Positions 26,390 through 35,665 of a stretch of 64,000 nt of DNA are shown here, piece after piece. The stretch is taken from the NCBI GenBank assembly GCA_015472025.1, contig BNHL01000001.1:3894001-3958000 (forward strand). Reading direction: 5' to 3'. Within the stretch, counting starts at the first letter, position 1. Each line of letters starts with the position of its first letter. Below the pieces are notes generated by a model. It was not told the DNA's origin. It was given only the letters and a program-made list of their open reading frames with translations, and searched no databases. Made by a program: the position numbers and the translations under genes. This stretch comes from Cytophagales bacterium WSM2-2. GTDB lineage: Bacteria; Bacteroidota; Bacteroidia; Cytophagales; Cyclobacteriaceae.

Positions 26390-27472
26390 TCACGGCAGAT
26401 CACTTCCACCAATAACTGCCTTGAAATCCATGCTCTTGGTTCCGTTACCGTTTTTCCAGGTGCCTTTCAGTTTTCCATTAACAGATGTAAACTCGAACGA
26501 GCCTGTCTTGACGCCTTTCTCATCGGCCTCATCGATCCAATAAGAAGTTCCGCGCACTCCACCCTTTAGCGTAAGCGTTCCCCCATAATTATCGTAGACT
26601 TCAAAGCCGGTAATATCCGTGCTTCCCGGTTGACTGGTAATCATAAACGTAACAGGAATCTTGCCGCCAATCATTCCTGACCACATATGGGTAATCGGAT
26701 CGGGTGTGGGTGGTGTGGTAGAAGTTCGCAAAATATAGTAAGACCAGAAGTCGGAGGTGAAAGGTTTTAATTCGGCAGGGCCGAAGACTACAATAATAGT
26801 CTGGTCCAGGTCAGCTTCCATTTCTTCGCGGTAGTCGTCAACTGTCCAGTAGGAATAGAATGTGAAAGTTTTGTCATTTACATTGTACCCATCAAACATC
26901 TGGTCTGGGTTGGTGATTTCTGTTCGCATCCGGGCTATATTCTCTTCGAGCTTGGGTAGAGCCTTACCAAAGTCTTTCGGAGGAAATTTCTTCACGAGTT
27001 CCGCATGCCTTTTTCTCATCGTTTGCTCCATGATATCGGCTACACGCGATTTCATCTGGGGCAGCTTTTCTCTCGATATAAAATACCAGAGTTGGACCTT
27101 GTCGCCGGTATTGGTATCAAACCAGAAATCAACATTTTCAGTACGGTCAGGCGTATTCATGGATTGCTTCGGAAAGAAATGCAACAGTGTAACACGCAGG
27201 AGGCGGTCGTTGGAGTAGTCAACGGTATAGTTCCATTTGGAGTACCTGTCGGTGTCTTCGTAATCTCCGGGGTTCTTTTCAACGTTGGTGTGATTGAATG
27301 AAAATATTTGCAATGCTCTGTTAATAGTGGCCGCCACCCGAGGTTTAGTCGCAGACTTGAAAAGAGGAAATATGTTGGTACCCTCTGTTGAAATAGTAAT
27401 GCTGGTGTGAGTGATGGTTTGTGCTTGTGAAATAACAAACGAAAGACAGAGACAGAAAACGGTAAGGCGCAT
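26390..27472 (-). CDS. Secreted protein of unknown function
   Basis: A 360-residue protein with a short signal peptide (MRLTVFCLCLSFVISQAQ). I do not recognise a family. The N-terminal half is mixed alpha/beta with a charged helix (EQTMRKRHAELVKKFPPKDF) and the segment FWFDTNTGDKVQLWYFISREKL. The C-terminal third (from about residue 255) is a run of short strands with Gly-rich turns ending in TGSFEFTSVNGKLKGTWKNGNG, a pattern seen in small beta-barrel or lipocalin-like domains of the DUF-type that measure about 100 residues. It is transcribed alone. Confidence 0.65.
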   Translation of the reverse strand: MRLTVFCLCLSFVISQAQTITHTSITISTEGTNIFPLFKSATKPRVAATINRALQIFSFNHTNVEKNPGDYEDTDRYSKWNYTVDYSNDRLLRVTLLHFFPKQSMNTPDRTENVDFWFDTNTGDKVQLWYFISREKLPQMKSRVADIMEQTMRKRHAELVKKFPPKDFGKALPKLEENIARMRTEITNPDQMFDGYNVNDKTFTFYSYWTVDDYREEMEADLDQTIIVVFGPAELKPFTSDFWSYYILRTSTTPPTPDPITHMWSGMIGGKIPVTFMITSQPGSTDITGFEVYDNYGGTLTLKGGVRGTSYWIDEADEKGVKTGSFEFTSVNGKLKGTWKNGNGTKSMDFKAVIGGSDLP

Positions 27473-27506
27473 AGGGCAGGGGTTTAAGTAAAGTTAAGAG
27501 GAATTT

Positions 27507-27532
27507 TACGAGGTACGAAGTACCAGATACGT
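27507..27532. repeat. Short palindromic repeat between two genes
   Basis: GGTACGAAGTACC (27512-27524) is a perfect inverted repeat with a three-base loop, flanked by TACGA and AGATACG. The wording ACGAGGTACGAAGTACCAGATACG, built from GTAC/TACG units, resembles mobile intergenic repeats. No second copy is seen in this window. Confidence 0.4.
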
Positions 27533-27589
27533 GATTCACTCTTTGCATGATAACGTTACTTCCTTGCGTACCCCTGCGCAATTGTAGAA

Positions 27590-28792
27590 CTACCTCTTGG
27601 TCCTCTCTTCCATATTCAGGTTGCTGTCGAATGGACTTTTTGTGAAAGGATAAATCGTTTGCTTGAGGTAGCCTTTGGGAAAATTAGCTTCATGCAAACC
27701 TGTGCCTTCCGGCCAGGTATTTCCCGGCAGGTAGTACGTGCCAAAGATCATATCGATAAATGGAAAAATGGTGGCAAAGTTCTTTCCGTAGTACCGGGGA
27801 TCTTTGCAATGATGCCAGTGATGGTACTGTGGTGTGCCGATGATGTATTTCAGGAAACCGAAGTTAATCCTGGTATTGGCATGAATCAGAACGGCATGGA
27901 TAGCCATGAAAATGATATAGGTGTTGAATGTGATCTCCGAGAAGCCGAAAATATAAAGCGGAACGAAAGTCATAGCTCTTGTGAAGAAGATATCCATAAA
28001 ATGGGTTCGCGATCCGGCAAGCCAATCCATATTTTGAGTGGAGTGATGTACCGAATGAAACCGCCACAGGTAGTGATGACTATGAAAGATGCGGTGTGCC
28101 CAGTACTGGAAAAAATCAGTAATGAAAAAAGCAAAGAACAACTCAATGGCAAAGGGCAGATGACGAACCCACTCCTGCAGACCTGATAACCCCATCCATC
28201 CGAAAAACAGCCGGGCTGGTTGTTGCGTGATCACTCCAAAAAACTGAATGAATAGGTGACTGATGACAAAGTAGACGAGGTCGGTTCGCCACTCGTCATG
28301 AAACTTACTTTGCTGCGTGTTCCTCGGAAATACCATTTCGATGGGAACAAAAATGACAGCCATTAATAAAAGGTCGAGCAGGAGCCAATCAAGGCCGAGA
28401 TGCCAGTTTGTTTTTTCCACTGAGCGCCCCTGCACGTTGAAGCCACCGATAACAATAGCCAGTGTGCAACTGATCAGCCCGAGGAGTGCCCACCTTTTTT
28501 GTTTGCTCAGCATGAAGCTCAGTGCCGCAAAGAAGAAAGACGCAATGATTGCCCCGGTGAGTAGCATCTTCATGGATTCACCGGTATAAATCTCCCGGAA
28601 CTCTGGCGATGTAAGCCATTCCGGGAACTTGAAACAAAGAACAGCCAGGAAAGAAGATATTCCCAGGAAGATGGATATGTATCCACTGATTTTTCCTTCA
28701 CCAAATTTTAATCGATTCGCCATTTCCGATTCAGTTTTAAGACGCCTGAAATATAAAACTAATTTTGCTTCGTGCTCCAGGCTCGTTTTCAC
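27590..28792 (-). CDS. Sterol desaturase / fatty acid hydroxylase family membrane protein
   Basis: A 400-residue integral membrane protein with a long N-terminal membrane region (residues about 35-160, including AVLCFKFPEWL, GAIIASFFFAALSFML and WLLLDLLLMAVIFVP). The C-terminal half is the di-iron hydroxylase domain with histidine clusters HRIFHS, HSVHHS and HHWHHCKDP. These enzymes insert oxygen into lipids; relatives include C5-sterol desaturase and alkylglycerol monooxygenase. The extra N-terminal segments are longer than in the minimal family. The lipid substrate cannot be named. No neighbouring lipid genes are seen. Confidence 0.88.
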   Translation of the reverse strand: MKTSLEHEAKLVLYFRRLKTESEMANRLKFGEGKISGYISIFLGISSFLAVLCFKFPEWLTSPEFREIYTGESMKMLLTGAIIASFFFAALSFMLSKQKRWALLGLISCTLAIVIGGFNVQGRSVEKTNWHLGLDWLLLDLLLMAVIFVPIEMVFPRNTQQSKFHDEWRTDLVYFVISHLFIQFFGVITQQPARLFFGWMGLSGLQEWVRHLPFAIELFFAFFITDFFQYWAHRIFHSHHYLWRFHSVHHSTQNMDWLAGSRTHFMDIFFTRAMTFVPLYIFGFSEITFNTYIIFMAIHAVLIHANTRINFGFLKYIIGTPQYHHWHHCKDPRYYGKNFATIFPFIDMIFGTYYLPGNTWPEGTGLHEANFPKGYLKQTIYPFTKSPFDSNLNMEERTKR

Positions 28793-28894
28793 CGCCCGTA
28801 ATCCACTCTTTACTTAACTGATTCAGGGGTTCACCAAGTCTTCCCGGTTCAGAGTATAGTATTTCATAACATTGATATCGCAACCCCAATAACA

Positions 28895-29707
28895 ATGAAA
28901 ACTAAAATTATTCCAATCCTCCTAACCCTATCAACTCTAATGCAAGCAAACACCTCAGAAGCGCAGGTCACTAAAGACCAATTGGAAACCACCTATAATG
29001 GATTCCTTTCGTCATTGAAAGAAAAGAATGAAGGAAAAATGAAAAGCACGCTGAGTTCTTTTGCTTACATGACTATTAAGAATAATATGGCTTCGATGGG
29101 TGCCCAATTTCCTGACGCCTTATACGGAGCTGTCTCGGACATGTACGATCTCGCTAAGTTGAAATTCCTGAAGTTGAATATCAACGGACCTACTGCGTAC
29201 TGCATTTATTCCGAAAAAGACGATGTCTACATATTCAAGTATCTGAAAGAACCGGCAGGGTGGAGATACAACCTGGTGGAAGGTTATGGTTCAGCAGCTG
29301 TCAGCAAGGGGCTTGCCTCAAACGATCTCTCATTCCTCTCTGATAAAAAATACCAACCCGATGGCGTCTTACCTCAGGTCCCGGCAGCGATCGTGCAGGG
29401 CGATTATAAAGCCAACCTGGAAATCTGGGGTGATGGTAAATACGAGATAGAAGTGATAGTGAATGGCAACACACAGCATAAGACGAACGGAGGCAGCAGT
29501 GTGAGTCCTGTGATGGGAGGAGTAAAGAAAGGCAACAACAAAATTATTGTCAAGTCCAAGTCACTGAAGCCTGGCGAGGACCCCGGTACGATCAAAGTGA
29601 CAATTCGGGCGGAGCTGACTAAGGGGGAAGAACTGGTTGAAGTATTTGCGATGGAAGAAGGCGATCCAATGGAGACCATCACGAAAGAGTTTGTGGTTAA
29701 AAAGTAA
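28895..29707 (+). CDS. Secreted protein of unknown function
   Basis: A 270-residue protein with a signal peptide (MKTKIIPILLTLSTLMQANTSEAQ). Residues about 25-145 look like a compact alpha/beta domain (QLETTYNGFLSSLKEKNEGKM followed by strands such as TAYCIYSEKDDVYIFKYL), in the style of NTF2-like lipid- or ligand-binding proteins. Residues about 165-270 are a beta sandwich (YKANLEIWGDGKYEIEVIVNGN, NKIIVKSKSL, TIKVTIRAEL). The family is not recognised. It is divergent from the sterol desaturase gene with about 100 bases between starts. Confidence 0.65.
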   Translation: MKTKIIPILLTLSTLMQANTSEAQVTKDQLETTYNGFLSSLKEKNEGKMKSTLSSFAYMTIKNNMASMGAQFPDALYGAVSDMYDLAKLKFLKLNINGPTAYCIYSEKDDVYIFKYLKEPAGWRYNLVEGYGSAAVSKGLASNDLSFLSDKKYQPDGVLPQVPAAIVQGDYKANLEIWGDGKYEIEVIVNGNTQHKTNGGSSVSPVMGGVKKGNNKIIVKSKSLKPGEDPGTIKVTIRAELTKGEELVEVFAMEEGDPMETITKEFVVKK

Positions 29708-29833
29708 CAACGCATCTACTGACACCGACTCTTGTGCAATAAATGAGATTGTTAAATGCTCAAACACGTCCAGTAATTACTAACTAAAATGTGACGTCAG
29801 AGGTGTGTTTGCCTATTTGCCTAAAAAAACTTT

Positions 29834-30535
29834 ATGCAAGCAATGGCAAATCAACTGGAAGCAATCAACAACGCAACAAACCTGGAAGGTAAAAAGGAAG
29901 CGCTGTTGAAGCATCTTGACTTTTTGTGCGAGACCGATCAATGTAAGGGCATCCTCGGGCAATTGATCAACGAGGTCGTTGAAGTAAGGACCAATGGAAA
30001 CGAATTGATAGTCTTCATTCCATGGGAGTACACGGAAAACGATGATGAGAAACAGTATGCCCGGATCGTATTCGGTGAGCCCTTTACCAAGACTTTTCAT
30101 TCTGGTGTTCCGGAATCGTTCCGTCATGTATTCAGTCGCCACAACGGAGTTGCCTACTCCTTCGTTTTCGACTGGAACGAGGAAGTGGAATACTATACCT
30201 GGCGTTTTTTCGGAGTGTCAGAAGAGGGAAAGATCGATTCTAACGGACACTGGGAAAGTGAAGCCATCGAAGAGGGAGGTAACGAAGAGGTAATGGAATT
30301 TCTTGAAGAGCGGGGAAAGTCAGCCGCTGACGTTCAGTGTGTAGGTATTTTCGATGAGAGCCAGAACTGGTATCTGCTTCACCCTATGAAAAGAAATGCC
30401 CGTGGAGAAAATGCGATCGTACAATTTGATCATGGTGATTGTGACATGGAATCAAACGCGCCTTTTTCGAATGGTTTAGGCGGAGTCGTTATTCGGGAGC
30501 TGGCCTATTGGATCAGGAATATCAACGAAGGATAA
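29834..30535 (+). CDS. Unknown cytoplasmic protein, possibly SMI1/KNR4-like
   Basis: A 233-residue acidic protein without signal peptide. The segment GVPESFRHVFSRHNGVAYSF resembles the start of SMI1/KNR4 (SUKH) domains, in which a helix is followed by a conserved NG, and the final LGGVVIRELAYWIRNI resembles their C-terminal helix. The similarity is weak. SUKH proteins are often immunity proteins, but no toxin gene is adjacent. A second in-frame ATG occurs at 29843. The gene is convergent to the TfoX-like gene with a 12-base gap. Confidence 0.55.
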   Translation: MQAMANQLEAINNATNLEGKKEALLKHLDFLCETDQCKGILGQLINEVVEVRTNGNELIVFIPWEYTENDDEKQYARIVFGEPFTKTFHSGVPESFRHVFSRHNGVAYSFVFDWNEEVEYYTWRFFGVSEEGKIDSNGHWESEAIEEGGNEEVMEFLEERGKSAADVQCVGIFDESQNWYLLHPMKRNARGENAIVQFDHGDCDMESNAPFSNGLGGVVIRELAYWIRNINEG

Positions 30536-30547
30536 CCACAAGAACAG

Positions 30548-30907
30548 CTACTTCTCCTTCTTCTTCGGTTTCGTTGTCGCCTTTGGTCTTAATGTCTTGG
30601 CGTATTCAAAACTGATGTCGAAATAACGCTTCAGTTCAGTTGTCTTCTTCAGAAGCTCGTCTGGAACTACGACATACTCTTTCCTGACCACGCCATAGAT
30701 TTCCATGAGTTTGGTCTTGTATTTCTTCAGGAAAGGTTCGATTTCTTTTTCCGGCAAGCGCAACGAAAAGATACCATCTGGAGTGAGGTGGCTAAACATG
30801 TTGCCGTTAACCGAAGTGTAGGGATTGGTATTTCCTTTTCGCTCAACTTTCGGATTGGTTGCGACCAACTTATCAAACAAGGCCTTATTGTCGATATCCT
30901 TTGCCAT
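30548..30907 (-). CDS. TfoX N-terminal-domain-like small protein
   Basis: I choose ATG 30907 (MAKDIDNKALFDKL) rather than the longer form starting at 30958, because the extra 17 residues are not family-like. The 119-residue protein has the TfoX/Sxy N-terminal wording: a helical start, GNMFSHLTPDGIFSLRLPEKEIEPFL for the strand-helix core, and DELLKKTTELKRYFDISFEYAKTL for the terminal helices. In Gammaproteobacteria TfoX controls competence. In Bacteroidota this stand-alone domain has no known role. A lysine-rich tail (KPKKKEK) closes the protein. Confidence 0.75.
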   Translation of the reverse strand: MAKDIDNKALFDKLVATNPKVERKGNTNPYTSVNGNMFSHLTPDGIFSLRLPEKEIEPFLKKYKTKLMEIYGVVRKEYVVVPDELLKKTTELKRYFDISFEYAKTLRPKATTKPKKKEK

Positions 30908-31197
30908 TACCAGGTATTGAATTGATCTATTCTTATTTAAAGTTAAAGATTTCCTCACTTGTCGTCTAAAATCGAACCCAACTTAATGCGGGTACTTTTC
31001 CAAGAGTAGCCACTACTTTGGCGAATGTGGTTCCTCATAGCCACTTGGCCATTGCTTTAAAATACCTATCGAATGGTTGTGGTTCAGATTGCATGGAATC
31101 ACCTGGGCTTCCATGCTATTGGCTTCCCCGTTTATCACTTAGGCTGTGGTATCTATCGCAGAATATGCTAGTTTTAAGCATCTTAACCTTTCTGCCT

Positions 31198-33369
31198 ATG
31201 AAGAAGAAATATCTATTTATCTCTGCCCTGGCTTTGCTCGCATCGGTGAGCTATGCCCAGAGTGGAAAAACATTTACAACAGCCGAATACCAGCATGCAG
31301 CTGATATGCTTGGCGGCAATGTTACCAAACTTGTCGACAATGCCATCCAGCCGCAATGGTTGCCTGACGGTAAACTTTGGTACCGCAGTCTGACGGATCA
31401 ATCGAAATATGTATTGTTCAACCCTGCCGATGGGAAAAAGACCGTAGCCAATACACGCAAGGAATTACCGGTAACATTCCCTGAACCGGCGAGGCGTAAC
31501 GGCAACGAGGTGCTTTCGCCCGATGGCAAGTACGCAGCCTATATCCGCGATTGGAATTTGTGGGTAAAGGAAGTAGCCACGGGATCGGAAAAAGCACTTA
31601 CTACCGATGGGATTAAAGACTTCGGTTATGCCACTGATAACGCAGGCTGGAAACACAGTGATACTCCCATCATCACCTGGTCACCCGATTCAAAAAAAAT
31701 AGCCACATTTCAGCAGGACCAGCGCCATGTGAGCAATATGTACCTTGTGCGAACGAAAGTAGGGGCTCCTGAACTGCAAGAGTGGAAATATCCTATCCCT
31801 ACTGATGCTGATATCATTCGAATCTATCGTGTCATCATCGATGTGACTGCTCCGAAAATCGTGAAACTAAAAATGAACTCGGATGCCCGCAGAGGTACTC
31901 AGTGCGATGATATCTCGTGTGATGGAGGCTTTGATGATGTGGTGTGGAGCGATGACAGCAAGCAGTTGGTCTTTGTTTCTACCAGCCGCGATCACAAACA
32001 AGAAAACGTGCGGATCGCCAATGCCGAGACAGGTGAAGTGAAAGACCTCTTCGAAGAGAAAGTGGCCACACAATATGAATCAGGTCAAGGCACCATCAGC
32101 TGGAAATATTTTTCGAAGACAAATGAGATCATCTGGTATTCAGAAAGAAGCGACTGGGCTCATTTGTATTTGTATGATGCCAATACAGGTCAGATCAAAA
32201 ACCAGATTACATCCGGCAACTATGTCGTTACACAGGTGTTGAAGGTAGATGAGAAAAACCGGGTGATCTATTTTGAAGGCAGGGGCAAGGAAGCAGGACG
32301 CAACCCTTATTTCAGGCACTTGTATCGTGTGGATTTTTCAGGAAAGAACCTGGCACTGCTGACTCCCGATGATGGAGATCACACCATCCGTTTCTCACCA
32401 GACGACAAATATTTTATCGACAGCTATTCAAAACCAGATGTTCCGGCCGTTCATGCCGTGCGCGACATGAAAGGAAAACTGGTGGCTCCATTGGAGAAGA
32501 CCGATATCACCAAACTCACGGCTACAGGCTGGAAGCCTCCAATACCTTTCTCAGTGAAATCGGCAGATAACCGCTGGGATTTGTATGGATTGATGTACAC
32601 TCCGCAAAACATGAACAACTCCTCAAAGTACCCCGTGATCGTTGGTATCTATCCGGGACCACAGGGAGGAAGCGTTGGCTCGTGGAGCTTTTCGGCCAGC
32701 CGTGGCGATTGCCAGGCGTTGGCGGAACTCGGCTTTGTAGTGGTGCAACTGGAAGGAAGCTGCAATCCCAATCGCTCTAAATCTTTCCATGATGCCTGCT
32801 ATGGCAATATGGGAGAAAATACGTTACAGGATCAAATCTCCGGACTGAAGCAGCTCCAGGATAAATACAAGTACCTTGATCTCGATCGCGTTGGTATCTG
32901 GGGACACTCCGGTGGTGGATTTGCTACAGCTGCAGCGATGTTCAAGTATCCTGACTTCTTTAAGGTCGGCATCTCCGAATCTGGAAATCACGACAACCGC
33001 AATTACGAGGACGATTGGGGAGAAAGATACATTGGCCTTGAAACTAAAAATGACAAGGGTATCTCCAACTACGACCAGCAGGCGAACCAAACTTATGCGA
33101 AGAACCTGAAAGGAAAATTACTACTGGTACACGGTGGTATGGATGACAATGTGCCTCCTTACAATTCCTACCTGGTTGCAGATGCGCTTATCAAAGCAAA
33201 TAAAGATTTTGATTTCTTCGTTTTCCCTAACGCACGTCACGGCTATGGTGGCGACAGCAACTACATGATGCGTAAACGTTGGGATTACTTCGTGCAGCAC
33301 CTGATGCAGGCAACGCCACCAAAGGATTTCCAGATTAAGTTTACACTGGATCCGAGAATGAAGGAATAA
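31198..33369 (+). CDS. Secreted prolyl oligopeptidase / dipeptidyl-peptidase IV family (S9)
   Basis: The start is placed at ATG 31198, giving a signal peptide MKKKYLFISALALLASVSYAQ; the longer open frame from 31018 has no leader character. The 723-residue protein has an N-terminal beta-propeller (DPPIV_N, with ITWSPDSKKIATFQQD and WYSERSDWAHLYLYD) and a C-terminal alpha/beta hydrolase. The triad is Ser571 in WGHSGGG, Asp in HGGMDDNVPP and His681 in NARHGYGG. DPPIV-type peptidases release N-terminal dipeptides in the periplasm or on the surface and serve in peptide nutrition. A strong terminator follows. Confidence 0.93.
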   Translation: MKKKYLFISALALLASVSYAQSGKTFTTAEYQHAADMLGGNVTKLVDNAIQPQWLPDGKLWYRSLTDQSKYVLFNPADGKKTVANTRKELPVTFPEPARRNGNEVLSPDGKYAAYIRDWNLWVKEVATGSEKALTTDGIKDFGYATDNAGWKHSDTPIITWSPDSKKIATFQQDQRHVSNMYLVRTKVGAPELQEWKYPIPTDADIIRIYRVIIDVTAPKIVKLKMNSDARRGTQCDDISCDGGFDDVVWSDDSKQLVFVSTSRDHKQENVRIANAETGEVKDLFEEKVATQYESGQGTISWKYFSKTNEIIWYSERSDWAHLYLYDANTGQIKNQITSGNYVVTQVLKVDEKNRVIYFEGRGKEAGRNPYFRHLYRVDFSGKNLALLTPDDGDHTIRFSPDDKYFIDSYSKPDVPAVHAVRDMKGKLVAPLEKTDITKLTATGWKPPIPFSVKSADNRWDLYGLMYTPQNMNNSSKYPVIVGIYPGPQGGSVGSWSFSASRGDCQALAELGFVVVQLEGSCNPNRSKSFHDACYGNMGENTLQDQISGLKQLQDKYKYLDLDRVGIWGHSGGGFATAAAMFKYPDFFKVGISESGNHDNRNYEDDWGERYIGLETKNDKGISNYDQQANQTYAKNLKGKLLLVHGGMDDNVPPYNSYLVADALIKANKDFDFFVFPNARHGYGGDSNYMMRKRWDYFVQHLMQATPPKDFQIKFTLDPRMKE

Positions 33370-33407
33370 GAGAATTCATTATGGTTGTTGGTGAGTGAAG
33401 AACGACT

Positions 33408-33446
33408 AAAAAAGTAAAGGCCTGCGATGCGGGCCTTTACTTTTTT
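33408..33446 (+). terminator. Strong intrinsic terminator after the S9 peptidase gene
   Basis: AAAAAAGTAAAGGCC (33408-33422) pairs with GGCCTTTACTTTTTT (33432-33446). The stem can be extended inward by TGC/GCG to a three-base loop. The A/T ends make it usable in both directions, but only plus-strand genes border it. Confidence 0.9.
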
Positions 33447-33522
33447 GTGAGGTTCTGTTTTATACAATTTGCACGCGCAATCCTGCTCTAGGTTTGCTCT
33501 ATAATTAACAAAAACAATTTAT

Positions 33523-33906
33523 ATGAATTTACCAAAAAGAGCAGAGGACGTCCATGCCGCATTGGCTGATGCCTTCAACACAGGAAAAGTGGATGTAGTA
33601 ATGACGATGTACGATTCTACCGGAGTGATTGTACCTGATCCGGAAACGCCTGTTTCGGGAAAACAGAAATTTGAAGAGGCCATCAAAGGCATTCTTGCTA
33701 TTCCCGGAAAGATGAAGATCAACACCGTCTATTGTTTGCAAGCCGGCAACGTAGCGGTAGGCAGATCTGAGTGGAGCATCAAAGACGGCAATGAAACAAA
33801 GATCAGCGCCAAGGGTATCGAGTTGATGAAACAGCAACCCGATGGAACATGGAAGATTGTTGTCGACCATGCATTCGGTGCCGAAGAGGCATTGGTTGCC
33901 AGGTAA
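33523..33906 (+). CDS. SnoaL/NTF2-like protein (DUF4440 type)
   Basis: A 127-residue cytoplasmic protein with the cone-shaped NTF2-like fold: an N-terminal helix (EDVHAALADAFNTGKVD), MYDSTGVIVPDPETPVSGKQKFEEAIKGIL and paired strands ending in ELMKQQPDGTWKIVVDHAFG. The wording is typical of the SgcJ/DUF4440-like proteins, a group of enzymes or binding proteins of mostly unknown substrate. It is transcribed alone between two terminators. Confidence 0.85.
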   Translation: MNLPKRAEDVHAALADAFNTGKVDVVMTMYDSTGVIVPDPETPVSGKQKFEEAIKGILAIPGKMKINTVYCLQAGNVAVGRSEWSIKDGNETKISAKGIELMKQQPDGTWKIVVDHAFGAEEALVAR

Positions 33907-33910
33907 AGCA

Positions 33911-33942
33911 AAAAAAGACTCCGGATAACGGAGTCTTTTTTA
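33911..33942. terminator. Bidirectional terminator between convergent genes
   Basis: AAAGACTCCG pairs with CGGAGTCTTT around the loop GATAA, with an A-run to the left and TTTTT to the right. It serves the SnoaL-like gene on the plus strand and the isocitrate-lyase/PEP-mutase-family gene on the minus strand. Confidence 0.9.
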
Positions 33943-33963
33943 TTTAAGTCAGTTAGTAAGACG

Positions 33964-34740
33964 CTACTTCGACACCAGAGATTTAATGTCCTTGTTCTTC
34001 TTTACCTCATCTGTCAGTTTTTCAATCGAGTTGTAGACTGCATCAAACAGGAACCCGCCAAGACTCAATCTTTTCACGCCCCACGATGACAGCGAGTCAA
34101 AATCCGGCAGACCGGGATAGGCCATTACATTGAGTGGAAGTTTTGTAGCAGAGACAGCGGCCCTGATATCTTCGCCTTTGACGATACAAGGTAGGAACAG
34201 CCCATCAGCACCTGATGATTCATAAAGCTTTGCTCTTCTCGTGGTTTCGGTTTGCTTGTCTTCCACGTTGATCAGGTAAGCGTCACACCGTAGGTTAATG
34301 AATATATCCAGATGATTGGATACGAGAAGATTTTTTAGCTTCGACAGCTTTTTTGAAAAGGAGTCTGCCTCTTGCAACACTCGTTTGGATTTGCTGAACT
34401 CCGAATCTTCCAGGTTGATGCCGGCTACACCGAGGTCAGTCAGGCGGGAAATATTGGAATAGATTTCTTCAGCTGTTTTACCATAGCCCATTTCCATATC
34501 TACTGTGAATGGAACTTTGATGGTGGCAGCAATTCGCTGGATCACGAAGAAGTAATCTGCAAACGGCATTTGCTCTCCGTCTTTATATCCAAGGGTAGAG
34601 GCTACTGCCGAGCTGGAAGTGGCGACAGCGGGAAAACCTTGCTGCTCAACGCGTGAAGCGCTTTCGGCATTCCAGGCATTGGGCAACACGAATAACTCTC
34701 CGGCATAGTGCAGGTCTTTGAATTTTTTGAATTGTGACAT
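33964..34740 (-). CDS. Isocitrate lyase / PEP mutase family protein
   Basis: A 258-residue cytoplasmic protein with the PEP-mutase/ICL barrel: LPNAWNAESASRVEQQGFPAVATSSSAVA, TVDMEMGYG with the metal-binding Asp/Glu, and GVAGINLEDSE at the ED motif. The KKCGH catalytic loop of true isocitrate lyase is absent. The PEP mutase loop (EDKxFPK) is also not matched, since this protein reads EDSEFSKSK. It is therefore probably a member of the general PF13714 group with C-C lyase activity on an unknown substrate. Phosphonate synthesis is not supported. It is convergent to the SnoaL gene. Confidence 0.85.
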   Translation of the reverse strand: MSQFKKFKDLHYAGELFVLPNAWNAESASRVEQQGFPAVATSSSAVASTLGYKDGEQMPFADYFFVIQRIAATIKVPFTVDMEMGYGKTAEEIYSNISRLTDLGVAGINLEDSEFSKSKRVLQEADSFSKKLSKLKNLLVSNHLDIFINLRCDAYLINVEDKQTETTRRAKLYESSGADGLFLPCIVKGEDIRAAVSATKLPLNVMAYPGLPDFDSLSSWGVKRLSLGGFLFDAVYNSIEKLTDEVKKNKDIKSLVSK

Positions 34741-34815
34741 AAGAAATATTTTTTATTGATGAATTGATGTGTGAAATTATTCACTTCAACAGGCGATCGA
34801 TTGGATAAAACAGAA

Positions 34816-35631
34816 CTAGCTGTTGCTAAGCGCCAACGCCACCGGAAATGATTCTGCGGAATAGTCAGAAGGAGTTATTCCCGTAAAGGATTTAAACTCG
34901 CGGATGAAATGAGACTGATCAAAATAACCGCAGTCGTAAGCAATATTGGTGAGTGATGATTCTTTTTTGGTCACTAGCCGTAAACTCGATTGGAACCTGT
35001 TTATTTTGTGATACAACTTCGGAGTGACTCCGGTGTATTGCAGAAATAATTTTTGAAGGTAACGGGGAGTCATGTCGTACTTCGATGCAAGCGTTTTGAT
35101 ATCGCCCGTTAAAGTCTCCGTTTGCAGTTCTCTCGCGATCTGACCGATCATTGATATCCTGTTAGAGTTCTTTTCAATGGAGAAAAGTCTTTCCAATAAG
35201 TAACACTCAATCAGTTCAATCCGCTGGGGCAGGTTTGAAACTTCTAAAAGTTTCTCCCGCAGTTGTCTGACTGATTTTCCTAACAGGTCGGATGCATCTG
35301 ATACCTGATCATTGAATTCCCACAATTCTTCTTTCAAGAATGAAGAAGCACCATGGGAGTAAAACCGGATGCCGAGCATTCTATTTTTCCCTTCAGATCT
35401 TACTGGCAACGGGCGTGTAATCTGCCCCCAGAGCTCGATTTTTGGAGTTTGATGGTAAATACCACGAGAAGCTGTTTTCCAGATGCCTTCGCCCAGGTTA
35501 AAAATGATCTCCATGTTGCCACCGGGAAAAACAATGTCGCTGATATCAGTACTGTCGTCCGACTCAAAGAAATAGAAGCACTTGATGTAAGTGGTCAGTC
35601 TTTCACAAGGCGCAAATTCAGTGTATTTCAT
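34816..35631 (-). CDS. AraC-family transcriptional regulator
   Basis: The start is set at ATG 35631 (MKYTEFAPCERLTTYIKCFYFFE). The longer frame from 35727 would run into the C-terminal coding part of the symporter gene and has an unlikely leader. The 271-residue protein has an N-terminal DUF6597-like ligand domain (VFPGGNMEIIFNLGE) and a C-terminal AraC double helix-turn-helix (IKTLASKYDMTPRYLQKLFLQYTGVTPK and NIAYDCGYFDQSHFIREFKSFTGITPSDY). It lies directly after the symporter on the same strand. It could regulate the symporter or the ICL-family gene downstream; the signal is unknown. Confidence 0.88.
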   Translation of the reverse strand: MKYTEFAPCERLTTYIKCFYFFESDDSTDISDIVFPGGNMEIIFNLGEGIWKTASRGIYHQTPKIELWGQITRPLPVRSEGKNRMLGIRFYSHGASSFLKEELWEFNDQVSDASDLLGKSVRQLREKLLEVSNLPQRIELIECYLLERLFSIEKNSNRISMIGQIARELQTETLTGDIKTLASKYDMTPRYLQKLFLQYTGVTPKLYHKINRFQSSLRLVTKKESSLTNIAYDCGYFDQSHFIREFKSFTGITPSDYSAESFPVALALSNS

Positions 35632-35665
35632 GATGGCTTTCCGAGTGCTTTCTAATGCAGTAAAG

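Noticed and set aside
26228-26569. 113-residue plus-strand open frame
   Set aside because: Its second half is antisense to the secreted protein gene at 26390-27472 and the first half has no signal of coding; no homologous wording seen.
31018-31197. N-terminal extension of the S9 peptidase
   Set aside because: The signal peptide begins at 31198. The extension has no leader features and lies in a normal intergenic region.
33964-34740. PEP mutase for phosphonate synthesis, linked to the phosphonate locus
   Set aside because: The loop reads EDSEFSKSK rather than the EDKxFPK of true PEP mutase. No phosphonopyruvate decarboxylase is present and the gene is 10 kb away.
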